A stretch of 53,031 bases of DNA from Nocardia nova (GTDB lineage Bacteria; Actinomycetota; Actinomycetes; Mycobacteriales; Mycobacteriaceae), in the NCBI RefSeq assembly GCF_002933465.1, contig NZ_PSZE01000040.1, forward strand, positions 1-53,031. The letters run 5' to 3'. This document shows, piece by piece, positions 34,901 to 42,354 of the stretch. A model generated the notes under the pieces. That model made no database searches and had not been told where the DNA came from. It worked only from the letters and a program-made list of their open reading frames with translations. Position 1 is the stretch's first letter; each line of letters begins with the position of its first letter. Both the position numbers and the translations under genes were made by a program.

Positions 34901-36204
34901 ACCAGTTCCGCCGCCTCCAGTCCGGCGATGACGGTTTTGCGATTCGCCACCGACGCCACCGGATTACTGCAGATGATCCAGCACGCCTTGATCGTGCCCT
35001 CGGCCAGTTCCCGGAACATGTCGATCGTGCCGCGCCCGGATTCGGCGCGAATCGTGCCGGGCGGTAGGTGCCATGCGGTTTCGACGAAGCGGCGGTCGGC
35101 CTCCACGAGGGCACTGCGCTGGCCGGGCAGGCCGGGACCCATATAGCCCATTTCCCGACCGCCCATGGCATTCGGCTGCCCGGTCAGCGAGAACGGCCCG
35201 CTGCCCGGCCGGCAGATCGCACCGGTGGCCAGATGGAGATTGCAGACGGCGTTGGTATTCCAGGTGCCGTGGGTGGATTGATTGAGCCCCATCGTCCACA
35301 GCGTCATCCATTCGCCCGCCGCGCCGATCCACGCGGCGGCGGTGCGAATATCGGCTTCGGCCAGCCCGGTGATCTCCGCGACGCGGGCCGGTGGATAGTC
35401 GGCGAGGAACTGCGGCATCGCATCCCAGCCCTCGGTATGGGCGGCGATGAATTCGGCGTCGATATCGCCGTTGTCGACCAGCAGATGCAGCAGTCCGTTC
35501 AGCAGTGCCAGATCCGTGCCCGGCTTGATCTGCAGAAAAAGGTCGGCCCGCGCGGCGGTGTCGGTGCGGCGCGGATCCACCACGATCAGTTTGGCTCCGG
35601 CCTTGAGCCGATCGGCCATGCGCAGGAACAGAATCGGGTGACAGTCGGCCATATTCGAGCCGATCACGAAGAACAGATCGGCACGGTCGAGGTCGTCGTA
35701 GGACCCCGGCGGGCCGTCCGCGCCCAGCGATTGTTTGTAGCCGGTGCCCGCACTGGCCATGCACAGCCGCGAATTGGACTCGATATTGACCGTGCGCAGA
35801 TAACCCTTGGCCACTTTGTTCGCCAGATACTGCGCTTCGAGTGACATCTGCCCGGAGACGTAGAGCGCGACGGCATCGGGACCGTATTCGTCGACGATGG
35901 CACGCAACCGCTGCGCCGCCTGCCGCACGGCCTCCTCGACGGCTAGTTCGACCGGTTCCTGTCCCCGCTGTGGCCGGTGCAGCGCCGTGGTCATGCGTCC
36001 GGGCGCGCGCATCATCTCGAGGTGGGTGGCGCCCTTGGTGCACAGCCGCCCGGCATTGACCGGATGCAGTTTGTCGCCGCTCACCTTCGCGATGACGGGT
36101 GCGCCGGCCGCGTCGCGTCCGGTCTGCACCGTGATGCCGCAGCCCACACCGCAGTAGGAGCACGCGGTCCGGACGGTGCTCGTGGATTTCTCGGCGCTCG
36201 ACAC
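31927..36204 (-). CDS. assimilatory nitrate reductase fused to CysJ-like flavoreductase
   Basis: 1425 aa. Residues 1-720 form a NasA/NarB-type catalytic subunit: a 4Fe-4S site (C15, C18, C22, C55) and molybdopterin domains with WTMGLNQSTHGTWNTNAVC and FAPFHWNDEQGEYL. A linker precedes a flavodoxin domain (WASQTGTAEELAAT, about 845-990). A low-complexity linker precedes the FAD/NADPH domain: RQYSISSSP, GVCSTFL and GPGTGIAPFRGFLHER, ending VRDVY as in CysJ. The fusion would pass NADPH electrons via FAD and FMN to molybdenum, replacing a separate electron donor. GTG 36204; the ribosome site is weak. No nitrite reductase or transporter is nearby. Similar fusions are known in actinobacteria. Confidence 0.88.
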   Translation of the reverse strand: MSSAEKSTSTVRTACSYCGVGCGITVQTGRDAAGAPVIAKVSGDKLHPVNAGRLCTKGATHLEMMRAPGRMTTALHRPQRGQEPVELAVEEAVRQAAQRLRAIVDEYGPDAVALYVSGQMSLEAQYLANKVAKGYLRTVNIESNSRLCMASAGTGYKQSLGADGPPGSYDDLDRADLFFVIGSNMADCHPILFLRMADRLKAGAKLIVVDPRRTDTAARADLFLQIKPGTDLALLNGLLHLLVDNGDIDAEFIAAHTEGWDAMPQFLADYPPARVAEITGLAEADIRTAAAWIGAAGEWMTLWTMGLNQSTHGTWNTNAVCNLHLATGAICRPGSGPFSLTGQPNAMGGREMGYMGPGLPGQRSALVEADRRFVETAWHLPPGTIRAESGRGTIDMFRELAEGTIKACWIICSNPVASVANRKTVIAGLEAAELVIAQDAYLDTATNAYADLLLPATLWAEADGVMVNSERNVTLLQRSVDPLGAALPDWEWIARIATAMGFAGFDYGSSSEIFDEIRGFANPATGYDLSGMSYPALREGPMQWPCADSARRRNPIRYRTDDARALAFPTASGRAVFWARPHMAAAEMPDDDYPFVLNTGRVQHQWHTMTKTGRVAKLNKLNPAPFVEVHPEDARRLAVRPGDQIEIASRRGRAVLPVQITDRVRPGACFAPFHWNDEQGEYLTINAVTNDAVDPDSLQPEFKACAVTLRRVGPARDTREGIDGDNCGGTGSDHRVDAAGGSLIESGGASASHPLAAMLGLESATAPMLSEAERIYLGGYLAALHSLPVQGQPVLPESAPLSDRSRWWIDGLLAGMYSRAACSPPGATVAAPAAATPADPQQRPVTVLWASQTGTAEELAATVAAALAEHGHAPRLLEMNACDLPELTGDVLLVTSTFGDGGPPDNAADFWDRLQDSGIRFNGLRYGIFALGDSSYDDFCGYGRKVDRLLSERGGVRLLDRVDSEPDHEDLSSEWITAVLTALGDGRGNAPTDDNGAGASSGSGVADTPSGGEGAVTSTGAGRAGAPAGLGVRVLDRVEAGPVAPTRTTRSVPAPFTRNAPVLAPLVRNDLLSRPGSSKEVRQFGFDLSGLDAGYEVGDSLGVWPANSTAAVRNWLAATGLDGARPVEIDGRDVPLEAALRTHFDITKISGDLLSFVATHNPSQQLAKLLRRDNRNELDHYLWDRHAVDVLRDFPVRADLVEWLSVLKRLQPRQYSISSSPLVSPREVQLTVGVVRYGAADDPRGGVCSTFLADRDETGGVPVFLQRAPHFRPPLDPNAPMIMVGPGTGIAPFRGFLHERRALGCRGRNWLFFGDQHARDHFYYRTELEDMFRAGFLTRLDLAFSRDQRERIYVQHRMIEHGAELWAWLRDGAHLYVCGDAARMARDVDDALLKIARIHGNLDEDAALAFKKQLVAEKRYVRDVY

Positions 36205-36271
36205 ATCCCCGATAATGGCGAGCCGCCGTTGCGAAGGATTTACCGAACGTTATCGGCAGATGACGAAAATC

Positions 36272-36299
36272 CTCACCACTTCGGTGTCAGCATGGTGAG
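36272..36299 (-). terminator. hairpin between menG and the nitrate reductase gene
   Basis: Arms CTCACCA (36272-36278) and TGGTGAG (36293-36299) with a 14-nt loop lie in the 161-bp spacer. It may terminate menG transcription or act in the leader of the nitrate reductase mRNA. CCGATAA (36209-36215) and TTATCGG (36250-36256) form a second, wider dyad next to the start. Confidence 0.4.
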
Positions 36300-36365
36300 A
36301 TTTCCGGTTCACGCCCGGTCGGGCGCCGTTCCCGCGGTCGATACCACGGCGTGCGGTGAGCTACT

Positions 36366-37070
36366 TCACCCCAGTTTGTAACCGCGATGCAGTGCGACGA
36401 TGCCGCCGGTCAGATTGCGCCACTTCACCGACGACCAGCCGGCATCGGCGATCCGCATAGCCAACTGCCGCTGATTGGGCCAGGCCCGGATCGATTCGGC
36501 CAGATAGACGTAGGCGTCCGGATTGCTGCTGACGGCCTCGGCGACCCTCGGCAGCACCTTCATCAGATATTCCATGTAGAGCGTGCGGAACGGCCCGAAG
36601 ACCGGGGTGGAGAACTCCGCCACGACCAGGCGTCCGCCCGGTTTGGTGACGCGCAGCATCTCGCGCAGGGCCGCGTCCGGTTCGGAGACGTTGCGCAGGC
36701 CGTAGGAGATGGCGACCGCGTCGAAGGAGTCGTCGGCGAACGGCAGGGCGGTGGCGTCGCCGTTCACCATCGGCACTCGGCGGAACCGCCCCGCCTCCAA
36801 CATGCCCTTGGAGAAGTCCAGGGCCAGGCACCAGGCGCCCGACTTCGCGAATTCGGCGGTGGAAACGCCGGTTCCGGCCGCCAGATCCAGCACCCGCTCC
36901 CCGGGTCGCAGGGCCAGCGCCCGGCGGGTGGCCCAGCGCCAATAGCGGTCCTGTCCGCCGGTGAGCACCGTATTGGTCAGGTCGTACCGCTTCGCGACCC
37001 CGTCGAACATGGAGGCGACCTCATGCGGTTGCTTGTCCAACGAGGCCCGAAACGACTCTGTCTTCGCCAC
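36366..37070 (-). CDS. menG: demethylmenaquinone methyltransferase MenG (UbiE)
   Basis: SAM-dependent methyltransferase, 234 aa from GTG 37070 (VAKTESFRASLDKQP). It methylates demethylmenaquinone, the last core step. Motif I is VLDLAAGTGVSTAEFAK; the UbiE signature YDLTNTVLTGGQDRYWR and the second signature RVTKPGGRLVVAEFS are present. A 57-nt N-terminal extension is open but lacks support. Corresponds to Rv0558. In this organism it is separated from menD by the accessory 23.5-36.3 kb block. Confidence 0.93.
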   Translation of the reverse strand: MAKTESFRASLDKQPHEVASMFDGVAKRYDLTNTVLTGGQDRYWRWATRRALALRPGERVLDLAAGTGVSTAEFAKSGAWCLALDFSKGMLEAGRFRRVPMVNGDATALPFADDSFDAVAISYGLRNVSEPDAALREMLRVTKPGGRLVVAEFSTPVFGPFRTLYMEYLMKVLPRVAEAVSSNPDAYVYLAESIRAWPNQRQLAMRIADAGWSSVKWRNLTGGIVALHRGYKLG

Positions 37071-37222
37071 GGAAGTGACCCTAGCGTCCGGCGCCCGGGG
37101 CAGGGCCGCGGGCCGGTGCGCGATCAAGGGGAGGATTGGGCGCCTGCGCTATTCGCTCCCGGCTCGACAGCGCGTAGGCCAGATGCTGTCGTCAGCAGGG
37201 CGCCGGTGCCCGCCGCGACGTC

Positions 37223-37350
37223 CTACATGCGCCGCATCGCTGTGCCGATCTCGTCGAAATCGGGATCGCGCCGCGCGATGTCGTTCGGACCGCACGGCAG
37301 ATGCGGCAGGTCCGGACGGAAGCCCACAATGCGGCCGCCGGGGAACCGAG
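37223..37350 (-). pseudogene. coding-like remnant, unrecognised
   Basis: In the 388-bp spacer (37071-37458) one minus-strand frame reads FPGGRIVGFRPDLPHLPCGP, continues NDIARRDPDFDEIGTAMRRM and stops at 37223-37225. It has the GC3 bias of a gene but no good start or ribosome site and runs into the 17-bp repeats upstream. I do not recognise it; it may be the surviving C-terminus of a lost gene. Confidence 0.3.
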
Positions 37351-37361
37351 GAGTCCTGAGA

Positions 37362-37434
37362 CCGCCGAGTCCCCGAAGCCGCCGAGTCCCCGAAACCGCC
37401 GAGTCCCCGAAACCGCCGAGTCCCCGAAACCGCT
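37362..37434. repeat. 17-bp tandem repeat (VNTR-like)
   Basis: Four copies plus a partial one of CCGCCGAGTCCCCGAAA (starts 37362, 37379, 37396, 37413, 37430), the first with G at position 17. The period is not a multiple of three and the array lies between genes, like mycobacterial MIRU/VNTR loci. The rest of the spacer back to menG holds only the remnant above. Confidence 0.92.
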
Positions 37435-37458
37435 GGGCCGCTTGCGATACCGCAGAGA

Positions 37459-38598
37459 TCAGGCGCTGCGGTGCAGAGCTTCCTGCCCGCCGATCACCTC
37501 GTGATAGTGCCCCATCAGCTCGGTGCAGATCGCGGGCCAGGTGCGGTGCAGCACCGATTTGCGTGCCGCGCTGGCGAATCGGGCTCGCAGAGCCGGATCA
37601 CGCAGTGCCGCAACCGCACTCGGCAGAAGTTCGGCGAACCGGTCGACGGGCAGCAGATATCCGTTACGGCAGTGGGCGATCAGATCGCGCGGACCGCCGG
37701 CGTCGGGGCCGATCACGGGAGTGCCGCACGCCAACGCCTCCTGCACGCCCTGGCAGAAGGTTTCGTGCTCGCCCGGGTGGACCATCAGGTCCAGGTTCGC
37801 ATAGGCCTGAGCAAGTTCGGCACCGCCGAGTTCCCCGGTGAAGACGGCCGTCGGCAGCAGGCGTTGCAGATGCGCCCGCTCCGGTCCGTCGCCGACCACG
37901 ACCAGCCGGATGCCGGGATCGTGTGCCAGCGCGGCGAGACGTTCGACATGTTTCTCCGGCGCCAACCGGCCGACGAACCCGACCACCAGCCGGTCGCCGT
38001 CCGCCCACCGCGCGTGCACGTCGGCGTCGCGGGCGCTGGGTGTGAACCGCACGGCATCCACGCCACGGGCCCAGCGGTGCACGCGGGTGATGCCGTGCCG
38101 CTCGAGGTCGTCCATCGCCGCCGACGAGGGCGCCAGGGTGCGCGCCGCGCGATTGTGGATGCGCCGCGTCCAGGCCCATGCCGCCCGCTGTGCCGCGCCC
38201 AACCCGTAGCTGGCCGCGAATCCGGCGACATCGGTCTGATACACCGCCACGGCCGGCAGATCCAGGCGCAATGCGGCCGCCGCACCGCCCGCACCGAGCA
38301 GGAACGGCGAGGCCAGATGCACAACATCGGCATCGAAATCCTCGATTGCCGAGGTCAGCAGCGGTTGCGGCAGGCCGACCGGCAATGAACTGATCCGGGG
38401 CACCATGACCGCCGGCACCCGGATCACCGGAAAGCGGCCGTACGAGCGAGGCGCCGCGGTGTGGCCGCGGGGAGTATCCGGGGCGATGACGAGCGCATCG
38501 TGTCCGTTGCGGTCCAGGTGTGCCAGGACCTGCAGCACGGAGTTCACGACACCGTTCATATTCGGCAGAAACGATTCGGAGACGATCGCTACACGCAC
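37459..38598 (-). CDS. mgtA: GDP-mannose-dependent alpha-mannosyltransferase (MgtA/PimB-like)
   Basis: GT-B fold, GT4 family, 379 aa from GTG 38598 (VRVAIVSESFLPNMNGVVNS). GVVNSV binds the donor phosphate; VGFVGRLAPEKHVERL and the EX7E motif HETFCQGVQEALACGTP (two glutamates) are typical. It corresponds to Rv0557, which mannosylates glucuronosyl-diacylglycerol or PIM-type acceptors in lipomannan-like glycolipids. An upstream in-frame extension is GC-rich and unconvincing. CACAC-TTCAG-GTGTG lies directly before the start. Confidence 0.88.
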   Translation of the reverse strand: MRVAIVSESFLPNMNGVVNSVLQVLAHLDRNGHDALVIAPDTPRGHTAAPRSYGRFPVIRVPAVMVPRISSLPVGLPQPLLTSAIEDFDADVVHLASPFLLGAGGAAAALRLDLPAVAVYQTDVAGFAASYGLGAAQRAAWAWTRRIHNRAARTLAPSSAAMDDLERHGITRVHRWARGVDAVRFTPSARDADVHARWADGDRLVVGFVGRLAPEKHVERLAALAHDPGIRLVVVGDGPERAHLQRLLPTAVFTGELGGAELAQAYANLDLMVHPGEHETFCQGVQEALACGTPVIGPDAGGPRDLIAHCRNGYLLPVDRFAELLPSAVAALRDPALRARFASAARKSVLHRTWPAICTELMGHYHEVIGGQEALHRSA

Positions 38599-38672
38599 AC
38601 CTGAAGTGTGCGATGTGCGGCACGCCAGGACACCACACCCATGTGACGGATGTGCGAAGTTCGGGCGAACAG

Positions 38673-39149
38673 CTAACCGGAGGTGCGCACCGACCGGCGC
38701 TCGAAGCGGCGCACCACCCACAGCACCGGCAGCGCCACCACCCACACCACCACGATCACCGACAGCGCCGGAATGACCGCGACCCGGGCGTCGCGCCCGG
38801 CGACCCGGACCAATTCCGGATCGCTGCGGCTGTATTCGACATTGATCCGCTCGCCGGCGGTGAGTTTGGTGGGATACAGCACCCCCACCTTCGGGTTGTG
38901 CGTGACCCCGTCCGGCGTCACGTAGGTGACCGCGGATCGCAGGCGGCCCGCCGACAACACTTCCGCACTGGTCACGCCCTTGTCGGAGCTGATCAACATA
39001 TCGTCGCGCCAGGCCGCCAGCACCAGCAGTATGGCCAGCACGCTCACCGCGGTGGCGATCATCGCGACGGTGATCCGGGTCCGGCGCAGCCGAGGCGAAC
39101 CGGCCTCGGCTCGGTGCTCACGCGCAGCAGACTCGGTGGTTTCCGACAC
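38673..39149 (-). CDS. DUF3592-like two-span membrane protein (Rv0556-like)
   Basis: 158 aa from GTG 39149. A cytoplasmic, charged N-terminus is followed by TM helix 1 (ITVAMIATAVSVLAILLVLA), an extracytoplasmic domain with VTYVTPDGVTHNPKVGVLYP and GERINVEYSRSDPELVRV (the DUF3592 pattern), TM helix 2 (VIPALSVIVVVWVVALPVLW) and a basic tail. Function unknown. Same place as Rv0556 beside mgtA. Confidence 0.82.
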   Translation of the reverse strand: MSETTESAAREHRAEAGSPRLRRTRITVAMIATAVSVLAILLVLAAWRDDMLISSDKGVTSAEVLSAGRLRSAVTYVTPDGVTHNPKVGVLYPTKLTAGERINVEYSRSDPELVRVAGRDARVAVIPALSVIVVVWVVALPVLWVVRRFERRSVRTSG

Positions 39150-39175
39150 CGCAACAGGCTATTGCATGGTTCCGA

Positions 39176-39181
39176 TAGCGT
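39176..39181 (+). promoter_or_regulatory. candidate -10 element (near-leaderless geometry)
   Basis: TAGCGT ends 8 nt before ATG 39190; TTGCAT upstream is a possible -35 but poorly spaced. Confidence 0.35.
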
Positions 39182-39189
39182 GTGCGCTC

Positions 39190-39696
39190 ATGTCCCGAAA
39201 CTTCCGCTTCACCGTGTCATACACCGTCCCGGTCGAGGAATTGCACCGGGCGCTCACCAGCGACGAATTCTGGCAGGCCCGCTTCGAGGGCGCCGAGACC
39301 GCGACCATCGAACTGGCCCATCCCAACGGCCCCGGCACCATCCATCTGCGCATGACCGAGAAGGCCCGGCAAGACAAGATTCCGGCCATCGTCCGCAAGG
39401 TGCTCAAGGCCGAACTGGTGCTCGAACGCACCGACGACTGGGGTCCGCTGGAGGGCAATTCCGCCGCGGGCACGTTCTCGGCGACCTCCTCGGGCATCTC
39501 CTCCGACATGACCGGCAAGTACCTGCTGCGGGCCGCGGGCACCGGCTCCGAATTGGAGGTCAGCGGCAGTGTGAAGGTGAAGGTCCCGCTGGTCGGCGCG
39601 GCCATCGAGCCACTGGCCGAACAGTTGCAGCACCGGGTGGTGAACAGCGAGCGCAAATTCGTCGAGCAGTACTTCGCCGCCGAATCCGGGACGTAG
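39190..39696 (+). CDS. DUF2505 (START-like fold) protein
   Basis: 168 aa, begins MSRNFRFTVSYTVPVEELHR, continues LTSDEFWQARFEGAETATIE and has TGKYLLRAAGTGSELEVSGS near the end. The pattern matches DUF2505, a mycolata family related to the START/SRPBCC lipid-binding fold (beta sheet over a long C-terminal helix, EPLAEQLQHRVVNSERKFVE). A hydrophobic-ligand carrier is likely but untested. The start has no ribosome site and may be leaderless. Confidence 0.85.
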   Translation: MSRNFRFTVSYTVPVEELHRALTSDEFWQARFEGAETATIELAHPNGPGTIHLRMTEKARQDKIPAIVRKVLKAELVLERTDDWGPLEGNSAAGTFSATSSGISSDMTGKYLLRAAGTGSELEVSGSVKVKVPLVGAAIEPLAEQLQHRVVNSERKFVEQYFAAESGT

Positions 39697-39706
39697 CGCA
39701 CAGGGG

Positions 39707-39741
39707 CGGGGGCGAGCGGCGCGGGCCGCTCGCCCCCGTTT
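39707..39741. terminator. bidirectional terminator
   Basis: A 13-bp perfect stem CGGGGGCGAGCGG with CCGCTCGCCCCCG and a 6-nt loop, followed by TTT, lies between convergent DUF2505 and VOC genes. Confidence 0.85.
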
Positions 39742-39750
39742 CGCGTTCGG

Positions 39751-40200
39751 CTACTGCGCGTCCGGACCGAAAGCGCCACCGTCGAACGCACGCTGCTCGA
39801 CCAGGACGAGCCAATTGCCGGAGTTGTCGCGCATCACCGCTTCCACGCCGTAGGGCCGCTCCGCGGGCGGCTGCACGAATTCGACGCCTTTCGCGGTGAG
39901 CTCCTCGTACGCCTTCTGACAGTCCTCCGTGCGCAAACCGAGCGCGCCCATGGTGCCGTTGCCGAGGGAGCGGCGGATCGCGTCGGCCATCGTCTCGTCG
40001 AGCGGCGGCCCCGGCACCATCAGCGTCACCTCGAGTTCGGGGTGATCCGGTTGGGCCACGGTGACCCAGCGGAAACCGTTGTCGCCCATCGAGATATCGG
40101 CGGTTTCCACGAAACCCAGTTTGTCGATGTACCACTGCTTGGCCGCGGACTGATCGGTCACATACACCGTGACCAGCGATACGTTGGTGATCGTCGTCAT
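39751..40200 (-). CDS. VOC-family protein
   Basis: 149 aa, glyoxalase/bleomycin-resistance fold: TNVSLVTVYVTDQSAAKQWY, then FRWVTVAQPDHPELEVTLMV, and AVMRDNSGNWLVLVEQRAFD. Metal-ligand-like Glu and Gln residues are present but a complete His/Glu set is not obvious. It starts 9 bp after the AraC gene's stop, so the pair forms an operon in which the regulator probably senses the compound that the VOC protein binds or degrades. Confidence 0.85.
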   Translation of the reverse strand: MTTITNVSLVTVYVTDQSAAKQWYIDKLGFVETADISMGDNGFRWVTVAQPDHPELEVTLMVPGPPLDETMADAIRRSLGNGTMGALGLRTEDCQKAYEELTAKGVEFVQPPAERPYGVEAVMRDNSGNWLVLVEQRAFDGGAFGPDAQ

Positions 40201-40209
40201 GAACTCAGG

Positions 40210-40734
40210 CTATGAGCCCGCGGCGCCCGCCGGCTTCTCCGAAATTGCGCCACCGGGATCGGGCGCGGGCTCCGGCGGTTTCCGGTCGGAGAGGCCGTGC
40301 ATGAACACATAACATCCCGGAATGCGCGGGACTCCGTCCGCCGCGAATTTCGCCTGATAGGCCGACGGCGTCATTCCCACCAGTTCGGTGAATTTGCGGC
40401 TGAACGAGCCCAGGCTGGCATACCCGACCAGCATGCACGCCTCGGTCACGGTGATGTTGGTGGCGCGCAACAGGTCCTGCGCGCGTTCGATGCGCCGCTC
40501 GGCCAGGTACAGCGCGGGGGTGCGGCCGTAGGTGGCGGCGAAACAGCGCAGGAAATGATATTTCGAAACCCCCGCGGTCGTGGCCAGCTCGTCCACGTCG
40601 AGCGGACGGGCGTATTCGCGATCGACCAGATCCCGCGCCCGGCGCAGATGCGGAAGCAGATCCTCCGGCACCGACGGCGTTCGAGCGCGGCGCGGGCGTG
40701 CCCCGCCGCGGTTGTCCTCGCTGCGACTGTCCAC
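40210..40734 (-). CDS. AraC-family transcriptional regulator (HTH only)
   Basis: 174 aa from GTG 40734 with AGGAGG 4 nt upstream. The double HTH occupies about residues 30-130: VDELATTAGVSKYHFLRCFA, AATYGRTPALYLAERRIERA and VTEACMLVGYASLGSFSRKF. There is no separate ligand domain, only a 45-residue C-terminal tail rich in Pro and Gly. Short AraC proteins of this sort control a neighbouring VOC gene. It follows menJ by 35 bp and might share its transcript. Confidence 0.88.
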   Translation of the reverse strand: MDSRSEDNRGGARPRRARTPSVPEDLLPHLRRARDLVDREYARPLDVDELATTAGVSKYHFLRCFAATYGRTPALYLAERRIERAQDLLRATNITVTEACMLVGYASLGSFSRKFTELVGMTPSAYQAKFAADGVPRIPGCYVFMHGLSDRKPPEPAPDPGGAISEKPAGAAGS

Positions 40735-40769
40735 GCTGCCTCCTGCCCGGCCGTCGGCGCCGCGCATCG

Positions 40770-42053
40770 CTAACTGAACGGCGCCGGATCGTCGAAACGC
40801 AGCGATGCCCGGCCCGCGGCCCGCCAGGCCCTGGCGGTGAGGTCGGCATCCTCCTCGTCGACGAGATTGCCCATCACCCGCACGGCCGTGCGCTGCAGCA
40901 GCGCCGAACGCATCACCGGCGGTCCGCCGGTCGGCACCATCCGCGGGTGGGTGGCCAGGGCCGCGATCCGGCGGGCCACCGAGAAGGTGCGCCCGTAGCG
41001 GGCACGCAGCAGATCCGGCCACACCGTGGTCAGATCCGGTTCGCCGAGCAGTCCGGACAGCAGATGCCCGCCCTCGAGCCCGTAGTCGATGCCCTCGCCG
41101 TTGAGCGGGTTCACACAGCCGGCGGCGTCGCCCACCAGCACCCAGTTGCGGCCCGCGATATTCGATACCGCCCCGCCCATCGGGAGCAGCGCCGAGGCGA
41201 CGGCCCGCGCCTCGCCCTCGAACTGCCACTCCTGTCGGCGCAGTGAAACATAATGCTGCAGAAGCGGTTTCAATGCGATATGCGAAGGCCGGCGTTCGGT
41301 GGCCAGTGAGCCCACGCCGATGTTGACCTCGCCGTTGCCGAGCGGGAACACCCAGCCGTAGCCGGGCACCAGACCGCCCTCGGCATCACGCAATTCCAGA
41401 TGCGACGTGATCCATTCGTCGTCGCTGCGGGCGGAGCGGATGTAGGCGCGTGCGGCCACGCCGTAGGCGAAGCGGCGATGCCAGACGCGGCCCAGCAACT
41501 TCCCGACCGGCGAGCGCACCCCGTCGGCGACGATGAGGATGTCGCAGCGGATCTCCCGCGAGCCCGATTCGGCCTGCACGGTGACACCGGTGACCCGGTC
41601 GCCCGCGCGCGCCACGTCGACCACCCGCACCCCGTCGACCATGCGCGCGCCCCATTTGACCGCGGTCTCGCGCAATTTGTCGTCGAGTTCGGTTCGGGGA
41701 ACGGCACTTCCGTAGGCGGGGAAGGACCCACCTGGCCAGGGCAGCAGTGCCTCCCGCCCGAATCCGGCCATCCGCAGGCCCCGGTTGACGGTATGCGCGC
41801 GCAGCCAATCGCCGAGCCCGAGCGCCTCCAGTTCCGCGATGGCACGCGGTGTCAATCCGTCGCCACAGGTCTTGTCCCGGGGAAACACCGCGGCATCGGT
41901 GAGCAACACCTCGCGCCCCGCCCGCGCCGCCCAGGCCGCCGCCGCGGAACCGGCCGGTCCCGCACCCACCACCAGCACCTCGACGTGGTCGGGCAGGACG
42001 GTGCCGCCCTCCCGTTCCGGTGCCGTCGACCCGCCGTCCTGAGCTGAAGCCAT
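40770..42053 (-). CDS. menJ: menaquinone reductase MenJ (geranylgeranyl reductase family)
   Basis: FAD-dependent reductase, 427 aa. The dinucleotide fold is VEVLVVGAGPAGSAAAAWAA; PRDKTCGDGLTPRA and the GD motif WVLVGDAAGCVNPLNGEGID are the signatures of the family. It saturates one isoprene unit of the menaquinone tail, as shown for M. tuberculosis Rv0561c. ATG 42053. It is divergent from grcC1, as in mycobacteria. Confidence 0.9.
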   Translation of the reverse strand: MASAQDGGSTAPEREGGTVLPDHVEVLVVGAGPAGSAAAAWAARAGREVLLTDAAVFPRDKTCGDGLTPRAIAELEALGLGDWLRAHTVNRGLRMAGFGREALLPWPGGSFPAYGSAVPRTELDDKLRETAVKWGARMVDGVRVVDVARAGDRVTGVTVQAESGSREIRCDILIVADGVRSPVGKLLGRVWHRRFAYGVAARAYIRSARSDDEWITSHLELRDAEGGLVPGYGWVFPLGNGEVNIGVGSLATERRPSHIALKPLLQHYVSLRRQEWQFEGEARAVASALLPMGGAVSNIAGRNWVLVGDAAGCVNPLNGEGIDYGLEGGHLLSGLLGEPDLTTVWPDLLRARYGRTFSVARRIAALATHPRMVPTGGPPVMRSALLQRTAVRVMGNLVDEEDADLTARAWRAAGRASLRFDDPAPFS

Positions 42054-42341
42054 AGCCCAATACTGGCAGAATCCTTGGCCTACGCTGTGCTCCGGCGGGT
42101 CCGCGGCCCTCCGGGCCTCGATTTTTCACTCCTCCGCTCAGTCGCTGCGCTCCCTCGCTCCGAACTCGAGGCGGGCCGAAGACGAGCGGGGTGTACATCT
42201 CGCAGAGACGGACCGCGGGTGTTTGCGTTGGCGACCGCACGGGCACGTTCCGTAGACGGACGCTCTCGGCGGAGCACTCGCCTCGGTGTGCCGGAACCGT
42301 CCATAGTGACGGTGTTCATGGGAGGGAACGGGGCAACACGC
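42054..42341. other. spacer between divergent menJ and grcC1
   Basis: About 300 bp. It holds no convincing ORF. A purine/pyrimidine-skewed run near 42124-42165 (CCGCTCAGTCGCTGCGCTCC and what follows) looks like a dispersed GC-rich repeat, but only one copy is in the window. The grcC1 promoter lies at the right end. Confidence 0.4.
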
Positions 42342-42347
42342 TAGGTT
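42342..42347 (+). promoter_or_regulatory. candidate -10 element for grcC1 (leaderless geometry)
   Basis: TAGGTT ends 7 nt before GTG 42355, the expected spacing of a leaderless mRNA. The alternative start ATG 42385 has GGGAG 5 nt upstream. Confidence 0.5.
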
Positions 42348-42354
42348 CTTCGGT

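Noticed and set aside
33301..35067. 588-aa plus-strand ORF opposite the nitrate reductase
   Set aside because: Shadow ORF; the minus strand has the Fe-S, molybdopterin and flavodoxin motifs.
37362..37434. CRISPR array
   Set aside because: 17-bp head-to-tail units without spacers; no cas genes in the window.
42124..42165. Third copy of a dispersed repeat related to the 71-bp unit
   Set aside because: Shares only short GC-rich words (TCGCTGCGC) with it; not enough to call a copy.
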